Assembly: GCF_019649055.1 (NCBI RefSeq)
Contig: NW_026570256.1
Coordinates: 1,116,001-1,180,000, forward strand
Direction of reading: 5' to 3'
DNA from: Paramacrobiotus metropolitanus
Lineage: Eukaryota > Tardigrada > Eutardigrada > Parachela > Macrobiotidae
Length of the DNA: 64,000 bases
Of this stretch, positions 1 through 12,110 are shown piece after piece. The notes beneath the pieces are model-generated. The model did no database searches. It had not been told where the DNA came from and saw only the letters and a list, made by a program, of their open reading frames with translations. Position numbers and translations under genes: made by a program. The stretch's first letter is position 1. Every line of letters begins with the position of its first letter.

Positions 1-1800
1 ACCTACGGGCTGAGGGCAGCCCTTGTTGGGAGGAGGGGCATGTGTCACGGTGTAGCCTATAACCGCCCATGATGGCGATTAGCTATAGAAATGCCCAGCT
101 TCGTACTTTGCATTTCACAAAAATGCACCCTTCGTTACTGCCCATTGCCTTGGAAGTCTACTGAAAACTGCAGAATTACAATTCCAAGATCCAACTCCTT
201 TTGGTTTGAATACATATTGTCATACGTAGTGCTACCTATATCCTATAATCTACAATATGGGGAAACATGGGGTGTCCCTAAATAATAGCTTTTATTCATA
301 AATGGGAGAAAATACATAAAAATGGATCATTCAAGATCAGAGACACTGATAATCCAGTTGGAAATCCATTAACAGAGTCATATCATTGGATTAAAAGTTT
401 TCTGTCAGAAAGAACTAATTTTTTTTTCTGTTAACAGTTTCTATTTCTAAATCGACTATTTGATTACATCGTTTTGTGAGAAAACGAAAGCGAGCCTTTC
501 TCCCCTTAAGTGTGTAACTCTGTATTCCAACACAGCAGAGCTGTGGAACGCGGAATTTCCAGGAGCGATTAAGTTATTAAATGAGACAGTATTCAAATTT
601 AATGAAAGGAGCGGCTGATTCCGGATTTGAAGTAGACTTTGCGCTCGTACGCTTTGGAGTGATGCAAGCTTTCAGAAGGCACCATTAAGAAAAATGAAAC
701 AACTCATCATAAAACACATAAGCACTCTTCGACCAGTTATTATTTTTATTATTATTCATCGTGGAGCAGGTAGCCCATTTCCGGCTAGGGAACGCGAGTA
801 AAAGCGAAGTACTCGTAATATTCTTTTTTCATGCTTTGCTGCTTAGTTTATTAGACCAGCCGATTGTTTTCGCCATCGCACAAATCGAAAAGAACTCACT
901 AGCCGCAAATTTAAGATTGGGTAGATCTGCAGTACGGTTGACGGAATGCATGAATGAACAGTGGCTTTTATTGTAATAAAATTCAATAATAAAATGCAAG
1001 CACAACAACAGAAAAAGTTTGGGAAAACCTAGCCGCAGCAACTGGATAAAACGATCAAAAGAGTTCTTCCGGCATCGGTTATCCATACAGCTTCAGCGAG
1101 GAAATGTCATCTGCGTGATATGAACGCAACCTGACCAGGATAAAAGACCTAGAACAAGAGATAGATATTACTTTTGTTATTTTGTAGAATTTTTCTGTTG
1201 TTTGTTGCAGTTAAGTTACCTGTCAATAGTATTAGATCCATTATTATTGCATACGCTAAAGGTGTCCTTAGAAGGAAAATACGTAAATACCCTGTCTTTT
1301 AACGCTAAAGGTGTCCTTAGGAAAATAGAATACCCAGTCTTTTAACACAACAGCGTTATCATGCCTTTGCTATGCAATACAGTCAGAACACGGCAGGCTC
1401 TTATTAATCGTACGACCTGTGTACGTTGTATAACAATGGCTGCATTTGATTGCAGGGTGTTTTTCTTGAAATAAACTTTGTAATTAATTACTTGTTGCGT
1501 TTCAAAGGCGAGACCGCCCAAAAGAATTTTGTGTTCTGTTCACAACAATTCTTGCACTTTACACGTGCGTTTGATTGGCTGTCAAATAAAAGTGGCTCTG
1601 AAATTATCAACAGTTCTTGTACAAAAGTGAGTCATACATAGCCTAATCGTTGTTGTCGATCTCGCTTGCCGCAATTAGTGGTCGCTCAAGCCGTTTGTAG
1701 CGAGAAGCAGTATATGTGTTCCCGTCATACCGCACCTTTTGCCCGAAGAACACGCAAGATTCACAGCAAATGTTCGCAGCGTGGGTAAGAGATCCAACCC
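1..1800. other. Intergenic, no supported gene
   Basis: I see no open frame with a signal peptide, a recognisable domain or matching splice sites on either strand. The short open frames here lack coding character. The only structure is the imperfect tandem duplication near 1254-1345, listed separately. Confidence 0.5.
1254..1345. repeat. Imperfect two-copy tandem repeat, about 49 bp
   Basis: The word CGCTAAAGGTGTCCTTAG occurs at 1254 and again at 1303. Each copy is followed by an A-rich stretch and a CTGTCTTTTAA-like end. The second copy is slightly shorter. Confidence 0.7.
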
Positions 1801-1808
1801 AAAACCGG

Positions 1809-1814
1809 TATAAA
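1809..1814 (+). promoter_or_regulatory. TATA box of the chitinase gene (putative)
   Basis: TATAAA lies 78 bp upstream of the chosen start codon of the GH19 gene at 1887. That leaves room for a transcription start about 30 bp downstream and a short leader. It is assigned by position and motif only. Confidence 0.45.
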
Positions 1815-1886
1815 TGGCTCAGCAAGTTAGCAGCAAAACACAGATAGAAGTTGTTGTCGTTGAGCCACATCCGTTGTCTTCCAAAC

Positions 1887-3640
1887 ATGATTTCTGTAGG
1901 ATTACTCTTCCTCTTTCCGGGCCTTGTTGTAAGTTGCAAAACAGTCGCTGCTTTTATCAAACACTGTGGATCTGATTATAATTTAAAAAATTGCAGGTGT
2001 TGAACGTTAACGGTAGCCCGGTTTGCCAGAACCTAAATGCCATATGTACAATAGCCGCCGAGTGTTGTAATGGCCTGCGCTGCGATAATGGAATATGCAG
2101 CAACGATACTGCAGTTATTGACAACACGATTTCCGGTACGTCATATACTGTACATCTTAATTATAAGAAAACACATCTCCATGATATATACAAGGAGACA
2201 GCGTAAACAGCCCATAAATTAGTAAACAGATGCATAGTGAAATGTCAACCAGCCCATTTTGCATAATAATTATTAATAAGCCGTCGGCGTAAACGGTTTC
2301 ATATATAGATATATACCATTTTTAGTTACGTGCATTTTTAATGCATTGTGTTCCTGCCTTACTGAGTCATGTTTGTTTTGGTCAGACTTATGTTTTTATT
2401 TTGTTCAACAGGTGGCAGTCTCATCACACGCGATCAGTTTGAACGTGCTGTCACGACCATTGGTTACTGGCGCTACCAGCCTCCCACGGATGAGCAATAC
2501 GAACTAATCATGAGAGACGCTGGACCCAAAGGAAAAATCACCACGAAACGGGAACTGGCAATGTTCCTTGCCAACGTCTTCCACGAAAGCGAAGGCATGG
2601 GTGCCACGGAAGAGCGGGGACCGGAAGGACCGTACGGGCCCTGGGTACCTTATAAAAAAGATCCCATTCATCCTGAACGGAAGTACCATGGACGCGGCTA
2701 CCTGATGCTACGTGGGTATCCTGTGTACAAGGAAGTTTCCCTTGGACTGTACGGCGATGAACGATTGGTGGAGAACCCCGATCTCGTTAAGGATGCGCCC
2801 GCCGCCTGGGACACTGCTTTCTGGTTCTGGGCCAATAAGGTCCACAGTCAACCTGGTACCCAAGTAGGAAAACTCGGTGTGTCGGCGTACATCATCACCG
2901 GTGGCAGAGAATGTCAGGAATATGAAGAACTCCCAGAGCGGCTGGACATCTACACGAAGCTCCTGGTTATCTTTGGTGTGAACGACACGCCAGACTACAG
3001 CGGATGTTTCGATCGTTCGAAAAATTTGCCAAATAACCAAAGTACGGCAATTATCACACGCGAGCAGTTCCAGACGGCTGTGAACGGGATTGGCTATTGG
3101 TATCCACCACCGACAAACGATCAGTACAACACTCTCATGATCTCCGCAGCACCAAAAGCCAGCATCACAACGAAGCGTGAACTAGCCATGTTCCTGGCAA
3201 ATATACTGCATGAGACTAGTGGACTGGAGAAGTTGGATGAATACGGTCCACCATATTTTCCCGCGGCAACAGATCCCGATCACCCGGAGCGGGATTATCA
3301 TGGACGGGGGTACATGATGTTGCGGGGTTTCCCGGTCTACAAGGAAGTGTCTGAAGGGCTGTATGGCGATGACCGGTTGGTAAAGAACCCCGACTTGGTG
3401 AAAAACGATACGACGGTGGCCTGGGATACGGCGTTCTGGTTCTGGGCCCATAAAGTCCACAACGAGCCGGGTATTGGGAATGGTCAGTTTGGTGTGTCGA
3501 CAAAAATAATCAGCAATGGCCAGGAATGTAATGGAACCATGAGTGTGGCTCATGCTTTGGAAAGGTTTGACATTTACAAGAAAGTTCTCCAGGTTTTGGA
3601 TCCGAGCGAAGCTGCAGTCGAAGCGGGATGTTATAACTAG
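1887..3640 (+). CDS. Secreted two-domain GH19-type chitinase
   Basis: Predicted secreted endochitinase of 469 aa. Exons: 1887-1928, 1997-2135, 2412-3640. The start at 1887 opens a hydrophobic signal peptide. Residues about 22-45 form a small cystine-rich module with a C-x6-C-x5-CC spacing, knottin-like. Two GH19-like domains follow, at about 62-260 and 270-465. Each repeats the sequence FLAN..HE, then YHGRGY, NPDLV and WDTAFWFW, matching the GH19 scaffold. The glutamates at about 119 and 328 sit where the family's general acid lies (the HET/HES position). Family knowledge says GH19 enzymes cleave chitin beta-1,4 links by inversion. Use in cuticle remodelling, feeding or defence is inference. 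The internal duplication is unusual, since plant GH19 enzymes normally carry one catalytic domain. The second domain has both motifs and looks capable of activity. Confidence 0.9.
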
Positions 3641-4150
3641 CGCCGATTCGGTGCTCGTTTGGTCTATTTACAACTATACAGTAACTAGCACAATCTCAGT
3701 ATACGAACCGGTGTACGAAACTGGCGCAAAAGTTTTTGACGAAATAAAATCAATTAATTGTTTTGATGTCATTTGCTGGTGTTCAATCCGTATGTTGAAT
3801 AAAATTGTACGAACGTAAGTATACTCGCACGTTAGTCCAGTCAACAACCACATGAAGTTGACGAAAAGAAATAAAGTTAGCTTCCTGACTAATCCTTGCA
3901 GCGGCCATGCAAACGTAATCACAGTAGGCAAAGTGAAATGTGATGCCATAGTAAAAAGTTTAATCGTCTGGTTAAGAACGGATATTAGTATTTACTGAAA
4001 TTTAACGAGCAGTGTGATCGTTACTGATTTTGGTTTAACAATTAAGTTGAACAAAGTGATATACTTTTAACCAATAAAATTGCTGTGGTCGGAAGCATTT
4101 TGTAAACTAAACCGGAATGCTATTGACTTCCGATATTTCCTGGCATTTCC
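3641..4150. other. Intergenic: chitinase 3' flank
   Basis: An AATAAA-like polyadenylation signal occurs near 3743, about 100 bp past the chitinase stop codon. I see no gene in the rest of the stretch. Confidence 0.45.
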
Positions 4151-6990
4151 TATTTGGATTTCAGTTCCGTTGAGTGTACGACGGATGAAACCAGGCTGAC
4201 GACGGTCAATTCCAATCCGGTAATATTTGCCACAGTCCCGGTATTCCCATCCAGTCCAGGTTGGGTGAAATTAACCCCACAAAACGTTACCACGGTAGAT
4301 CTGTACCACGGCTCGAGAATTTTTCAGTGCCGAACTGTAGACGCTTCTACGAGTGCTCCAATCGTACACAACAATTTCATAAATACCGGCATCCTGTTTG
4401 TTAATCAGCGTGCTGTCCACAATGGCGCCAACGTAATCGTTATGAATATGGCTGTCGTTACTTATCTTGGAGAGCCGTTGTTCAGTCCGCACTCGTTCTT
4501 GAGTGCCTTCAACAGGTCCACTCGCCACCAGTTCCAGACACTGAGAGCAGTCTGCTTCGGAGTCCAAATGCCCCCTCTCATGATTACTCGAATCTCGTCA
4601 TTTTTGGTTTCAAATCTCATCTCGAATTGATTATGCGAATAGGGGCTGCTAAAATTTCCGTCCGCTGCGATTACGGTAAATGATTCTGTCCGATAATCTT
4701 TTCTGTGGTAAGTGGCCGTATAATAATAAGTTGAAAGACCTGTCTTCCACAGCCCGAACGCTTTTGTTTGGCACTCGGCAACCACGGGTCCATTGTAATT
4801 TCTCAGGCCAGATCGCAACTCAACAGACGTTCCAGCCAATTCTTTATTATGGACGGAGTTGTCCAAAATTACTTTTCCTGTAACAGTCACCGTTTTGTTA
4901 TTATTGAATCGGTTGAGAATGAAGATGAGTGGCTCCATGAACGTGTCAGTGGTCGGACTGATGTCGTAATCAAATATGGGGATCGCAATGGTACGGTATC
5001 CAAACAGTCGAAAGTCAATCGTGTAATTGCAGTTCCCTCGCAGTACAAGAGAAAATTTTCCGTAGGCATTTGTCGAGAAGAATAGTTCTCGAAACACCAC
5101 ACCACTGTAGCTCTGTAGCGTAGCGGATATTTTTAGAATTTTTTACGTTACCCAAGGGTGCAGCATCTTCGACTTTTCTGGCCTGCCAATAGAATTTATG
5201 CGTTGCACCTGTAAGTAAATCAAATAAGCCAAATACAACACTCTGCTATGCAACCCGTCGTTGTGTTATCGAACAGAAGGTGCGTGACGAGGAAAGCACC
5301 GTTTTGTCAAAGTATTCTTTCACAGGAGTGACGTGTGGGAGTAGGATCACACGCCTGGATGTACGTACGCATGCTGACTGTCCGCCTTCCACCTGCAACA
5401 TAACGGATAATCTGGTCAATCTACTCTGTGATTTGCTGTTCTCTTCTACTAGCGGTGTATGTTATGTCATAACGCGACGTCTATTTAAGATCATGTTCTC
5501 GCTAATATCGGCATCAGTAGTCTTGGATTACTTCTAGAGACTGCTTTCTAATTACGATTTCCTTGCGTTGTGGACTATGTTGAGAATTAGTGAAGAGGCA
5601 GCAATACTTGTTGCTTCTGATGTACATGATCGTTCCCGGATTGTTGCATAGAATACAGGTTTGCTCGTGACACAATCGTCCTAGCTCTTTACTGATCCTC
5701 ATAGAAACTGCGACCGGAAGTTGTGATTGGAGTGTTCCAGCTTAGGGATTCCTGAGTTCCTGTGTTCCTGAATCGTTCTTCTTATTCCACCATAATTAGC
5801 TGTTACAGTTTGAGATGAGAGTTGCCTACCGACTGACGTTTACAGGCGTGAAAGAGTAAAGATAGTTCATGGAGCTCTAACCAGCGTGAACGCTTATACA
5901 CGACAGGAGAGCAGCCTAAATCAACTTTTTGTAAAGTTTTTGAGAAGACGAGAAAAGCGCTTTCGGCTTAATTTTTGGAAAAACGCTTCAGCACTCACTG
6001 CCTTTGTTCGTGGTAATGCGGCGGCAGTTTTTGGCATTTTGGCGCGTATTAAACGGTTTGATAAAGCTAGTGACGGTATTGGAAGTTATGGAAGTGTTTC
6101 TTAATCTAATTTTGAAGCAGCAGTGTCTGATAATTATGAATCGGAAATACATGCGTCTTGAGTATCCTTTCTCTTACCAATGCCACAGATTTGAAATAGA
6201 ATCGACGGACTTAGGGCTTAAGCTTCGAGTTGGGCCACGGCTTGCCAAAATCTGATGGGCATTGCTGATGACCTTTGCCTTGGTTACCGCTACAGCGAGG
6301 GCGATATTCTTGACGTTTGTTGCTAGCTGCGATACTTCGGTCAAAGTGTTGTTGTGCAACACTTCCATCCGCGTACTAATATTTCCGGTGTTGCGTTTAA
6401 TTTGGTCGATATTCCGCGTGAGATTTGCCGCTGCTTTCGAAAGGGCGATGCTGATATAGTCGCTTTTGCTGTCAGTCTCAGAACATCCTCTTGCGTATTG
6501 TTATACATTTCTTGTACGTGTGTAACCGTCCAAAACGTCCGGACGTCTGAGACGTCCGGCGGACGTTTTGGACGTCTACATACGTGATTAATACCAGCTT
6601 CAGTTTTGTTTATCCACACGCCTATAGCTTCGATTTGTCTTTGAAGAAAATCGATTATTTCATCCGCTTCCGGTATACTAATCTTCGCCGCTGTTTCTGT
6701 AAGAATCAAGCTGGTTACATACTGTGAACTTGTTTTGCTGGGGCGAATCTGGAAAGTCCGAAAATGTTGCTGCCCTTTAAGCTTCTCCTTAATCGAGACA
6801 ATACATTTTCGTTGGCGCAATAATGATTTTTTTACCATCCCATTGAACGATGTTGCTCCTAGATTTCAATTCTTTCAACAAACTAAGAAGTTAAGAACCG
6901 TTTCCGACTGAGAAAATTCTTCCGGTTCGCGGCTGACATCTTCTTTTGTCATAGCCATCCGCAGTGCGGGTTAGGAGCAGAAAGTGGTTG
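4150..6990 (-). pseudogene. Decayed copy A of the secreted coiled-coil gene (5'-truncated)
   Basis: This is the minus-strand 3' half of the gene annotated at 7738-10805, recognisable but broken. Similar blocks are 6990-6190 (the coiled-coil part, with KLKGQQHFRTFQIRPSK matching KLRDQQHFRTFPIRTSK of the intact copy), about 5200-4462 (matching its last exon) and 4567-4271. The first third of the parent is missing. The frame changes near 4560, and a stop follows LWG where copy B reads LWGQ. A 60-bp foldback insertion lies at 6521-6580. The 5200-6190 part is poorly conserved. No intact product is possible. Confidence 0.8.
6515..6586. mobile_element. 60-bp foldback insertion with 6-bp target duplication
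   Basis: A near-perfect palindrome (arms GTCCAAAACGTCC and GGACGTTTTGGAC around GGACGTC/GACGTCC cores) occupies 6521-6580. It is flanked by TACGTG at 6515-6520 and 6581-6586. The intact paralogue has one uninterrupted version of this site near 9400-9420. Insertion plus duplication is 66 bp, so the reading frame was kept. Confidence 0.75.
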
Positions 6991-7186
6991 TACAATAAAA
7001 ATTGTTAACAAAACTCATGGGATGAGCTTTTAAGATGAAAAAACATTGCAGGACTAATGAAGCAATTTTGTTTTAATTTTGACGCAAATTACGGTCGTTT
7101 CCGGGCTTATCCAATACTCAGAATAAAACGGAGAGCCTGAATTGATGCTGCATGTATCTGATGAGCCGGAATATGTCCTGTCGCTT

Positions 7187-7737
7187 TTAATGTGACCTTT
7201 CCTCCATTTGGTGTAAGATTGTTGTTACTTGGTTGGTGGCAATTAGGTCCGAGCCAGTAATATTTGCCACGATCCAGGTATTGCCATCTTGATTTGGAAC
7301 GTAGAACTGACCCCACAAATCGTTGCCGCGGTAAATCTGCACCACGGCTTTAGAAGTTTTCAGCAGCTTTCCATTAACGTTCCTGCGAGTGTTCCAATCG
7401 TACACTATGATCTCATAGATACCAGGAAGTTGTTTCTTAATCAACGTGCTGTCGACAAGGGTGCCAGCGTAATCGTTGTGAATGTTACCATCCCTAGTGG
7501 TTTTGGAAAGCGCATGCTCAACTCGCGCTCGTTCTTGAATGCCTTCAAGAGGTCCGCTAACCACGAGCTCTAGACATGCCAGCACGTTAGATTCGTGTAC
7601 ACACGACCTCCTCTCATTATTATTCGGATTTCGTCGTTTGTGGTCTGGGATATCATTTGGAATTCGCTCAGGAAATACGGTCCATAACAACCGTTCACTG
7701 CGACGACTGTCAACGACTCCGTCTGATAATTTTTCCT
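7187..7737 (-). pseudogene. Former C-terminal coding sequence beyond the stop of the coiled-coil gene
   Basis: Downstream of the TAG at 7738-7740 the minus strand still resembles the C-terminal part of copy A. Shared stretches include NDEIRIIMRGG (NDEIRVIMRGG in A), CLELVVSGPLEG (CLELVASGPVEG in A) and KAVVQIYRGNDLWG (RAVVQIYRGNVLWG in A). The open frame switches after the MRGG stretch in both copies. It is therefore an untranslated remnant, or it is reached by an unrecognised splice or recoding event. It ends in a stop near 7187. Confidence 0.55.
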
Positions 7738-10700
7738 CTAGAGAGTAGCCGTATAGTAGCCGGTTTCAAGGAATGCTCCCCACAGTCCTGATTCATCTGT
7801 TTGGTCCTCAGCAACCACAGATCCATTGTAATTTCTCAAGCCTGATCGCAGTTTTATGGATGTTCCAGCCAAATTTTTATCAGGTGCCGAACTGTCCAAA
7901 ATCACTTTTTCTATAGCGTAATATTTACCGCTAAATTTTGTGCGTATGAAAATTAGTGGCTCCATAAACGTGTCAGCGCTGGAACTGATATCGTAATCAA
8001 AAACCGGAAACGTAATGGTACGGTATTCCAGCAAGTTGAAAACTATCGTATAACTGCAATTTCCTCGCAATGCTAAAGAAAATTCTCCGAAACTGTTCGT
8101 CAAAACGAAAACCCTGCGGAAAATCGCGCAGCTGTTACTGTGTAGCGTAGCGGTTAACACTGTGTTCCCAATGGATGACGCGTCTTCTACTTTTCGGGCC
8201 TGCCAGTGAAATCTGTGTTCAGACCCTGCAATGAAGATACGCAAAATTAGCAAAAGTGCACGTGGCTTGAAACAGTTTTATCTTACCAGGAAAAAGAAAA
8301 AAAAATTAGAAAACGGTTCTGCCAGTGTTTCTTTTCCTGTCTAGCTATGAAATAGCTGCAAAACTACAATCCAGCAAACCGTGCGGCTCTCAAAACACTT
8401 TCCAGTAAAACCGTCAGAGTGACAATCTGGGTCAGCGTGTTCCACAGTACCCAAAAGTGCTAAAAACAATGGGCAGGAAAACTATACGGCGGACATTTTT
8501 CGAATCGTTTTTCGGATCGGTTCTGAGAAGTAAAACCGTTGCCGAATATCTTATCCGGTCGGACGTTTATTTCAGTGACAATGGGACTTACCCTTTTCGC
8601 AAATCTGGAATTTAATCGAGGATGGTAATGGTTGCGTTACTTGCGTGGGACAGGATAGCTGGGATGAATTGTCCACCGACTGCTGCAGCGTATCCAGCTT
8701 TCCGATTATCGCCGATGTTTCGCAGGCGGGGCACTTGAGATTTAGGATTGGCGGTAGAGTAACTGATTTTGCTGATGTCTGCCATGTTTTAAATTGCTCA
8801 GTCAAAATACGGCATTCATTCCCATAACCGATGCCGGCGACTTTGCTTTCCAGTCTTGCAGTGGTTTGTTGGATAGTTTTTGAAACATTTCCTTCCAGAA
8901 GCACAATCTTCCTCCCAAAAAACACTATTTCGCCAACGGCAGAAATGACATTTCTGCTCGTGTCGCTTGCAAGTGCAAATAATTTTCCATTTTTTATAGT
9001 TTCGTTTGCATATATTTTGGAAAAATTCATTAGCCAGTTTTTCATTGTTTCCGATTGGTTTGCTAGCTTTGCCACTTCGTGTGATGCCATCCTGTGCGAG
9101 TCTTGGATTTGTGCCATAATACCTGCATTGCTTGCTAAAGTATGGTCGATATTACTGATGACCTTTTCCTTTATTTCCGCTGCTATTGTTGCGATACTTT
9201 CGACCTTTGATGCTAACTGCGACAGTTCTTCTGCGGTGTTATTGTACAGTGCTTCGATGCGAGCGGGAATATTTCCGGTGTTATGCTTAACCTGATCGAT
9301 ATTTTGGGTCAGGTTCATCGTTGATTCCGTTAGAGCGTTGCTAGTGTTGTCGCTTTTTGTTTTCCATTGTAACATTTCCTTGTGGGTATTATTGCACAGT
9401 TCTTCAATACGTTTACTGGCAGCTTCGGTTATGTTTATCCACACATTACTGATAGCTTCGATCTGCTTCAGGAAAAAGTAGGCGGTTCCATCCGTTTCCG
9501 GCAGGTTGATTTTTGCACTGATATCCGGCAGGATTAGACTGGTGACATGCTGCGCACTAGCCTTACTAGTGCGTATAGGAAAAGTCCGGAAGTGTTGTTG
9601 ATCTCTCAACTTCTCCAAATCCAGGCAGTACATTTTTGTTGGCGCGATAATGACTTTTTCGCCATCCCACCGAACGATGTTCTTATTTGGTTTTAATTCC
9701 CTCAGTGCACTAGTTACTGCTTCGGATTGTAAAAACCCATCCGTTTTAAAAGTGATATTTCCATCCATCATTGCCTGTCGCAGCCAAGTGCGGTTGCTGA
9801 ATAGATTATGCAGATGTAGTGCCATTTGATCGGGTCGCTGGCCCCCGTCCGGCCAGTACGTTGCCGCCCACATCGCGTCGGTAAATTCCCCAGTAGAGGT
9901 TATATTTCGGCGGAATATCGGCAACATCTTCATCATAAAACTGATTATTTGCTGGTCGTCAATAAATTCATCAGCTTCCAGAACCGCGCCAATGCAGTCC
10001 ATTAGAACTTCATAAATCAAACTGTAGTAATCTGGCCTTTGGAGGTAGACATATGTTTGGCCAGCAAAGTGCTCTGTCAGAGTATTGAAAGCCGGGGATC
10101 CGACAAGATGGTCGTTATCGACACTTAGCGTCGTTTTCCTCGTCTTTGGGCGTTCGTACGCGAAGTGCAGGTGCACAGAAAGCTCAGCGATCGTTCGACC
10201 GTGCACTATCAACTCCCTAATGTGTTCGCATTCTAGCATGGTGGCGCAGCGAATACGCAACGGAACTGATTGTGGATGGTGCGCAATGGGCTGCCATTCA
10301 GTGGTCATCTCTTTCCACAATCCATGTTCCGTGGAGTATTGCACGTACAGCCATTTGAAAGGGACCGGTAAAATGGTGACGTTCTGGTCTCCGGTGCGCT
10401 CGATCAAGAAGGAACATATTTTCTGCAGGAAATGATAGTTCCATAATTGAATCAGCACCGTAACAGAGTGAATGTCCGTTGCATTGTTTGCTATTATCTG
10501 CACCGTGTTGGGGAGAAGAATTCCCGTCGGCAGATAGTAAAACACCGGGTTACTGGATGTCTTCGACGCATTAAAGATCTGAATGTGAAACTCGTTGTAT
10601 GGAATCGTAATTGCCGGGGTCGTTAAATTTGGCAAGCCTAAAAACGAAACAGACAAAACACTGAAAAAATCCGTGCTGCAGCCTGCATGTAACGATGCGA

Positions 10701-10805
10701 AACGCACAATTCGCTGCCGCAAAGACATGAAATAATTTTACCTCTAGCTACGACCACAGCTGACAATAGTACAAATACCGACAGAAGCGTCGTCGGCGGT
10801 GCCAT
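7738..10805 (-). CDS. Large secreted coiled-coil protein of unknown family (copy B)
   Basis: Unrecognised protein of about 865 aa. Minus-strand exons in coding order: 10805-10742, 10637-8592, 8225-7738. Exon 1 encodes a clear signal peptide (MAPPTTLLSVFVLLSAVVVA), and both introns are phase 1. Residues about 25-380 are globular with many N-glycosylation sequons. About 390-640 is rich in Asn-Thr, Glu, Lys and Ser with heptad-like Ile/Leu/Ala spacing, probably a long coiled coil or helical bundle. A CPAC motif follows near 670. The last exon is beta-rich, with repeated FDYDIS- and GLRNYNG-like stretches. There is no transmembrane helix at the end, so it is probably extracellular. Decayed copies lie on both sides. 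The stop at 7738 is premature compared with copy A, so the true C-terminus may be lost. I do not assign a function. Confidence 0.7.
8254..8571. other. Intron 2 of the coiled-coil gene
   Basis: This is the intron between 8592 (donor GTAAGT) and 8225 (acceptor TGCAG) on the minus strand. Splicing joins the frames in phase 1. I see no other feature inside it. Confidence 0.6.
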
Positions 10806-10859
10806 TTTGGGACAAAACAGAATTACTGACACTGTTCAGCAAAATGTTTTAAATATGTA

Positions 10860-11100
10860 ATCATTCTTATCGGTTCAAACTTAATTTAAATTTGGTGGCG
10901 TTTCACTCAACGCAGCCTTAAAAACTGTTTTGCGCATGTTTTCTTGCCGTTCTCCGTTTTCACCACGAAGCTAAGTTGGCTCTAATTAGAAAAATGTTAG
11001 GCCAGAAGATTTTATCACATCATCGTAAGCAAGCAAGTTGGCACCCTGTCGACTTAAGGCGTGTCTTTTAACCAGCCATGCTAAGTAGCCTTTCTGTATG
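10860..11100 (-). repeat. Duplicated 5' flank, copy B side
   Basis: The region around 10910-11020 is recognisably the same as 11990-12090 (shared words include CAACGCAGCC, AAGTTGGCT and AGGCC.GAAGAT). Each lies upstream of a copy of the coiled-coil gene, so the duplication carried promoter DNA with it. Copies are imperfect. Confidence 0.6.
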
Positions 11101-11279
11101 TAAATGTCACAAATAGTGGGCGCCTGGCTTGTTCCTTCAGTGTTACAATTGAAGTCAAAGTCGACATTTGTTGTTGGAAAATACTGGGTATCAACGAACG
11201 AAGTATTTCCTGTCACAGCCAGTTTCCGGTTCAGTGTGACTAAAATCACATGCTACGATAGCGTGATTTTAAATCATTT

Positions 11280-11900
11280 AGCAACTGGTCAGCGTTGCGC
11301 AGCGAATGCACAGATTTACCGTTTGCGGGTGGTGTGCTATTGCTTGCCATTCGGTTGTCACATATTTCCACAGTCCGTGTTCTGTGGAATATCGCATGCA
11401 CAGCCATTTGAATGGGACCGGTAAGATTGTTACACTCGGGCTTCCGGTACGTCCCAGCAGGAAACTATTTAACTGACGCAGGAAGTCGTCATCCCATAAC
11501 TGAATTCCATCGAAACTGAACGAATGCCCGTCGTATTGTTGGGGATAGTTTCAGCCGTGTCGAGAAGGAGAATCCCGGTCGGCAGGTAGCAAAAGACTGG
11601 GTTAGAAGAGGTCAGCGACGCATTGAAGATTTGAATCTGAAAGCCGCTGTATGGAATAGTAATTGCCGGCGTCGTCAAGTTCAGCATGCCTGGAACGAAC
11701 TGAATTAAATACTGAATGTAATTTTTTCCATACTCTGGGCCATCCGATATATAAACATTCCGTAACTTTATGGTGAGTGAAATCGCGAGAATTCAAGTTT
11801 CAAAATATTTTTACGTTTCGCTTTGACTACAGCTGGCAATAGCACGAGCACCCGCATAAACATTAGCGGTGTCATTATTGATTATGGTATCAGCAATATC
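11280..11900 (-). pseudogene. Decayed copy C: 5' fragment of the coiled-coil gene
   Basis: On the minus strand, 11690-11470 encodes LNLTTPAITIPYSGFQIQIF, matching LPNLTTPAITIPYNEFHIQIF at the start of exon 2 of the intact copy. Nucleotide similarity continues to about 11285 (equivalent to about 10240 in copy B) but the frame is broken and a signal-peptide exon is not intact. The rest of the gene is absent here. Together with copy A, this brackets the intact gene with a 5' piece on one side and a 3' piece on the other. Confidence 0.75.
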
Positions 11901-11989
11901 ATAACACTTATTCATACAAGGGTTCAGATAGACAATGATAACATTGTTTTACAGACTCGGATTCAGATTAGTTTGGTGCTGTATCGCTG

Positions 11990-12110
11990 CAACGCAGCCA
12001 TTTATAAATGGGTAAACCACATTTTTTATCCTCCTGCACTTTCACCGCGGAGCCAAGTTGGCTGAGAATGGAAAAAGGATAGGCCTGAAGATCTGTATCA
12101 CAGCGTCCTT
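11990..12110 (-). repeat. Duplicated 5' flank, copy C side
   Basis: This is the counterpart of 10910-11020; see that entry. Between 12110 and 12740 I see only a short minus-strand open frame (12355-12098) with a hydrophobic N-terminus. It lacks support. Confidence 0.55.

Noticed and set aside
10986-11249. Minus-strand 87-aa frame next to copy C
   Set aside because: It has a plausible beta-rich composition but no similarity to the neighbouring gene copies and no start signal. It overlaps the duplicated promoter flank.
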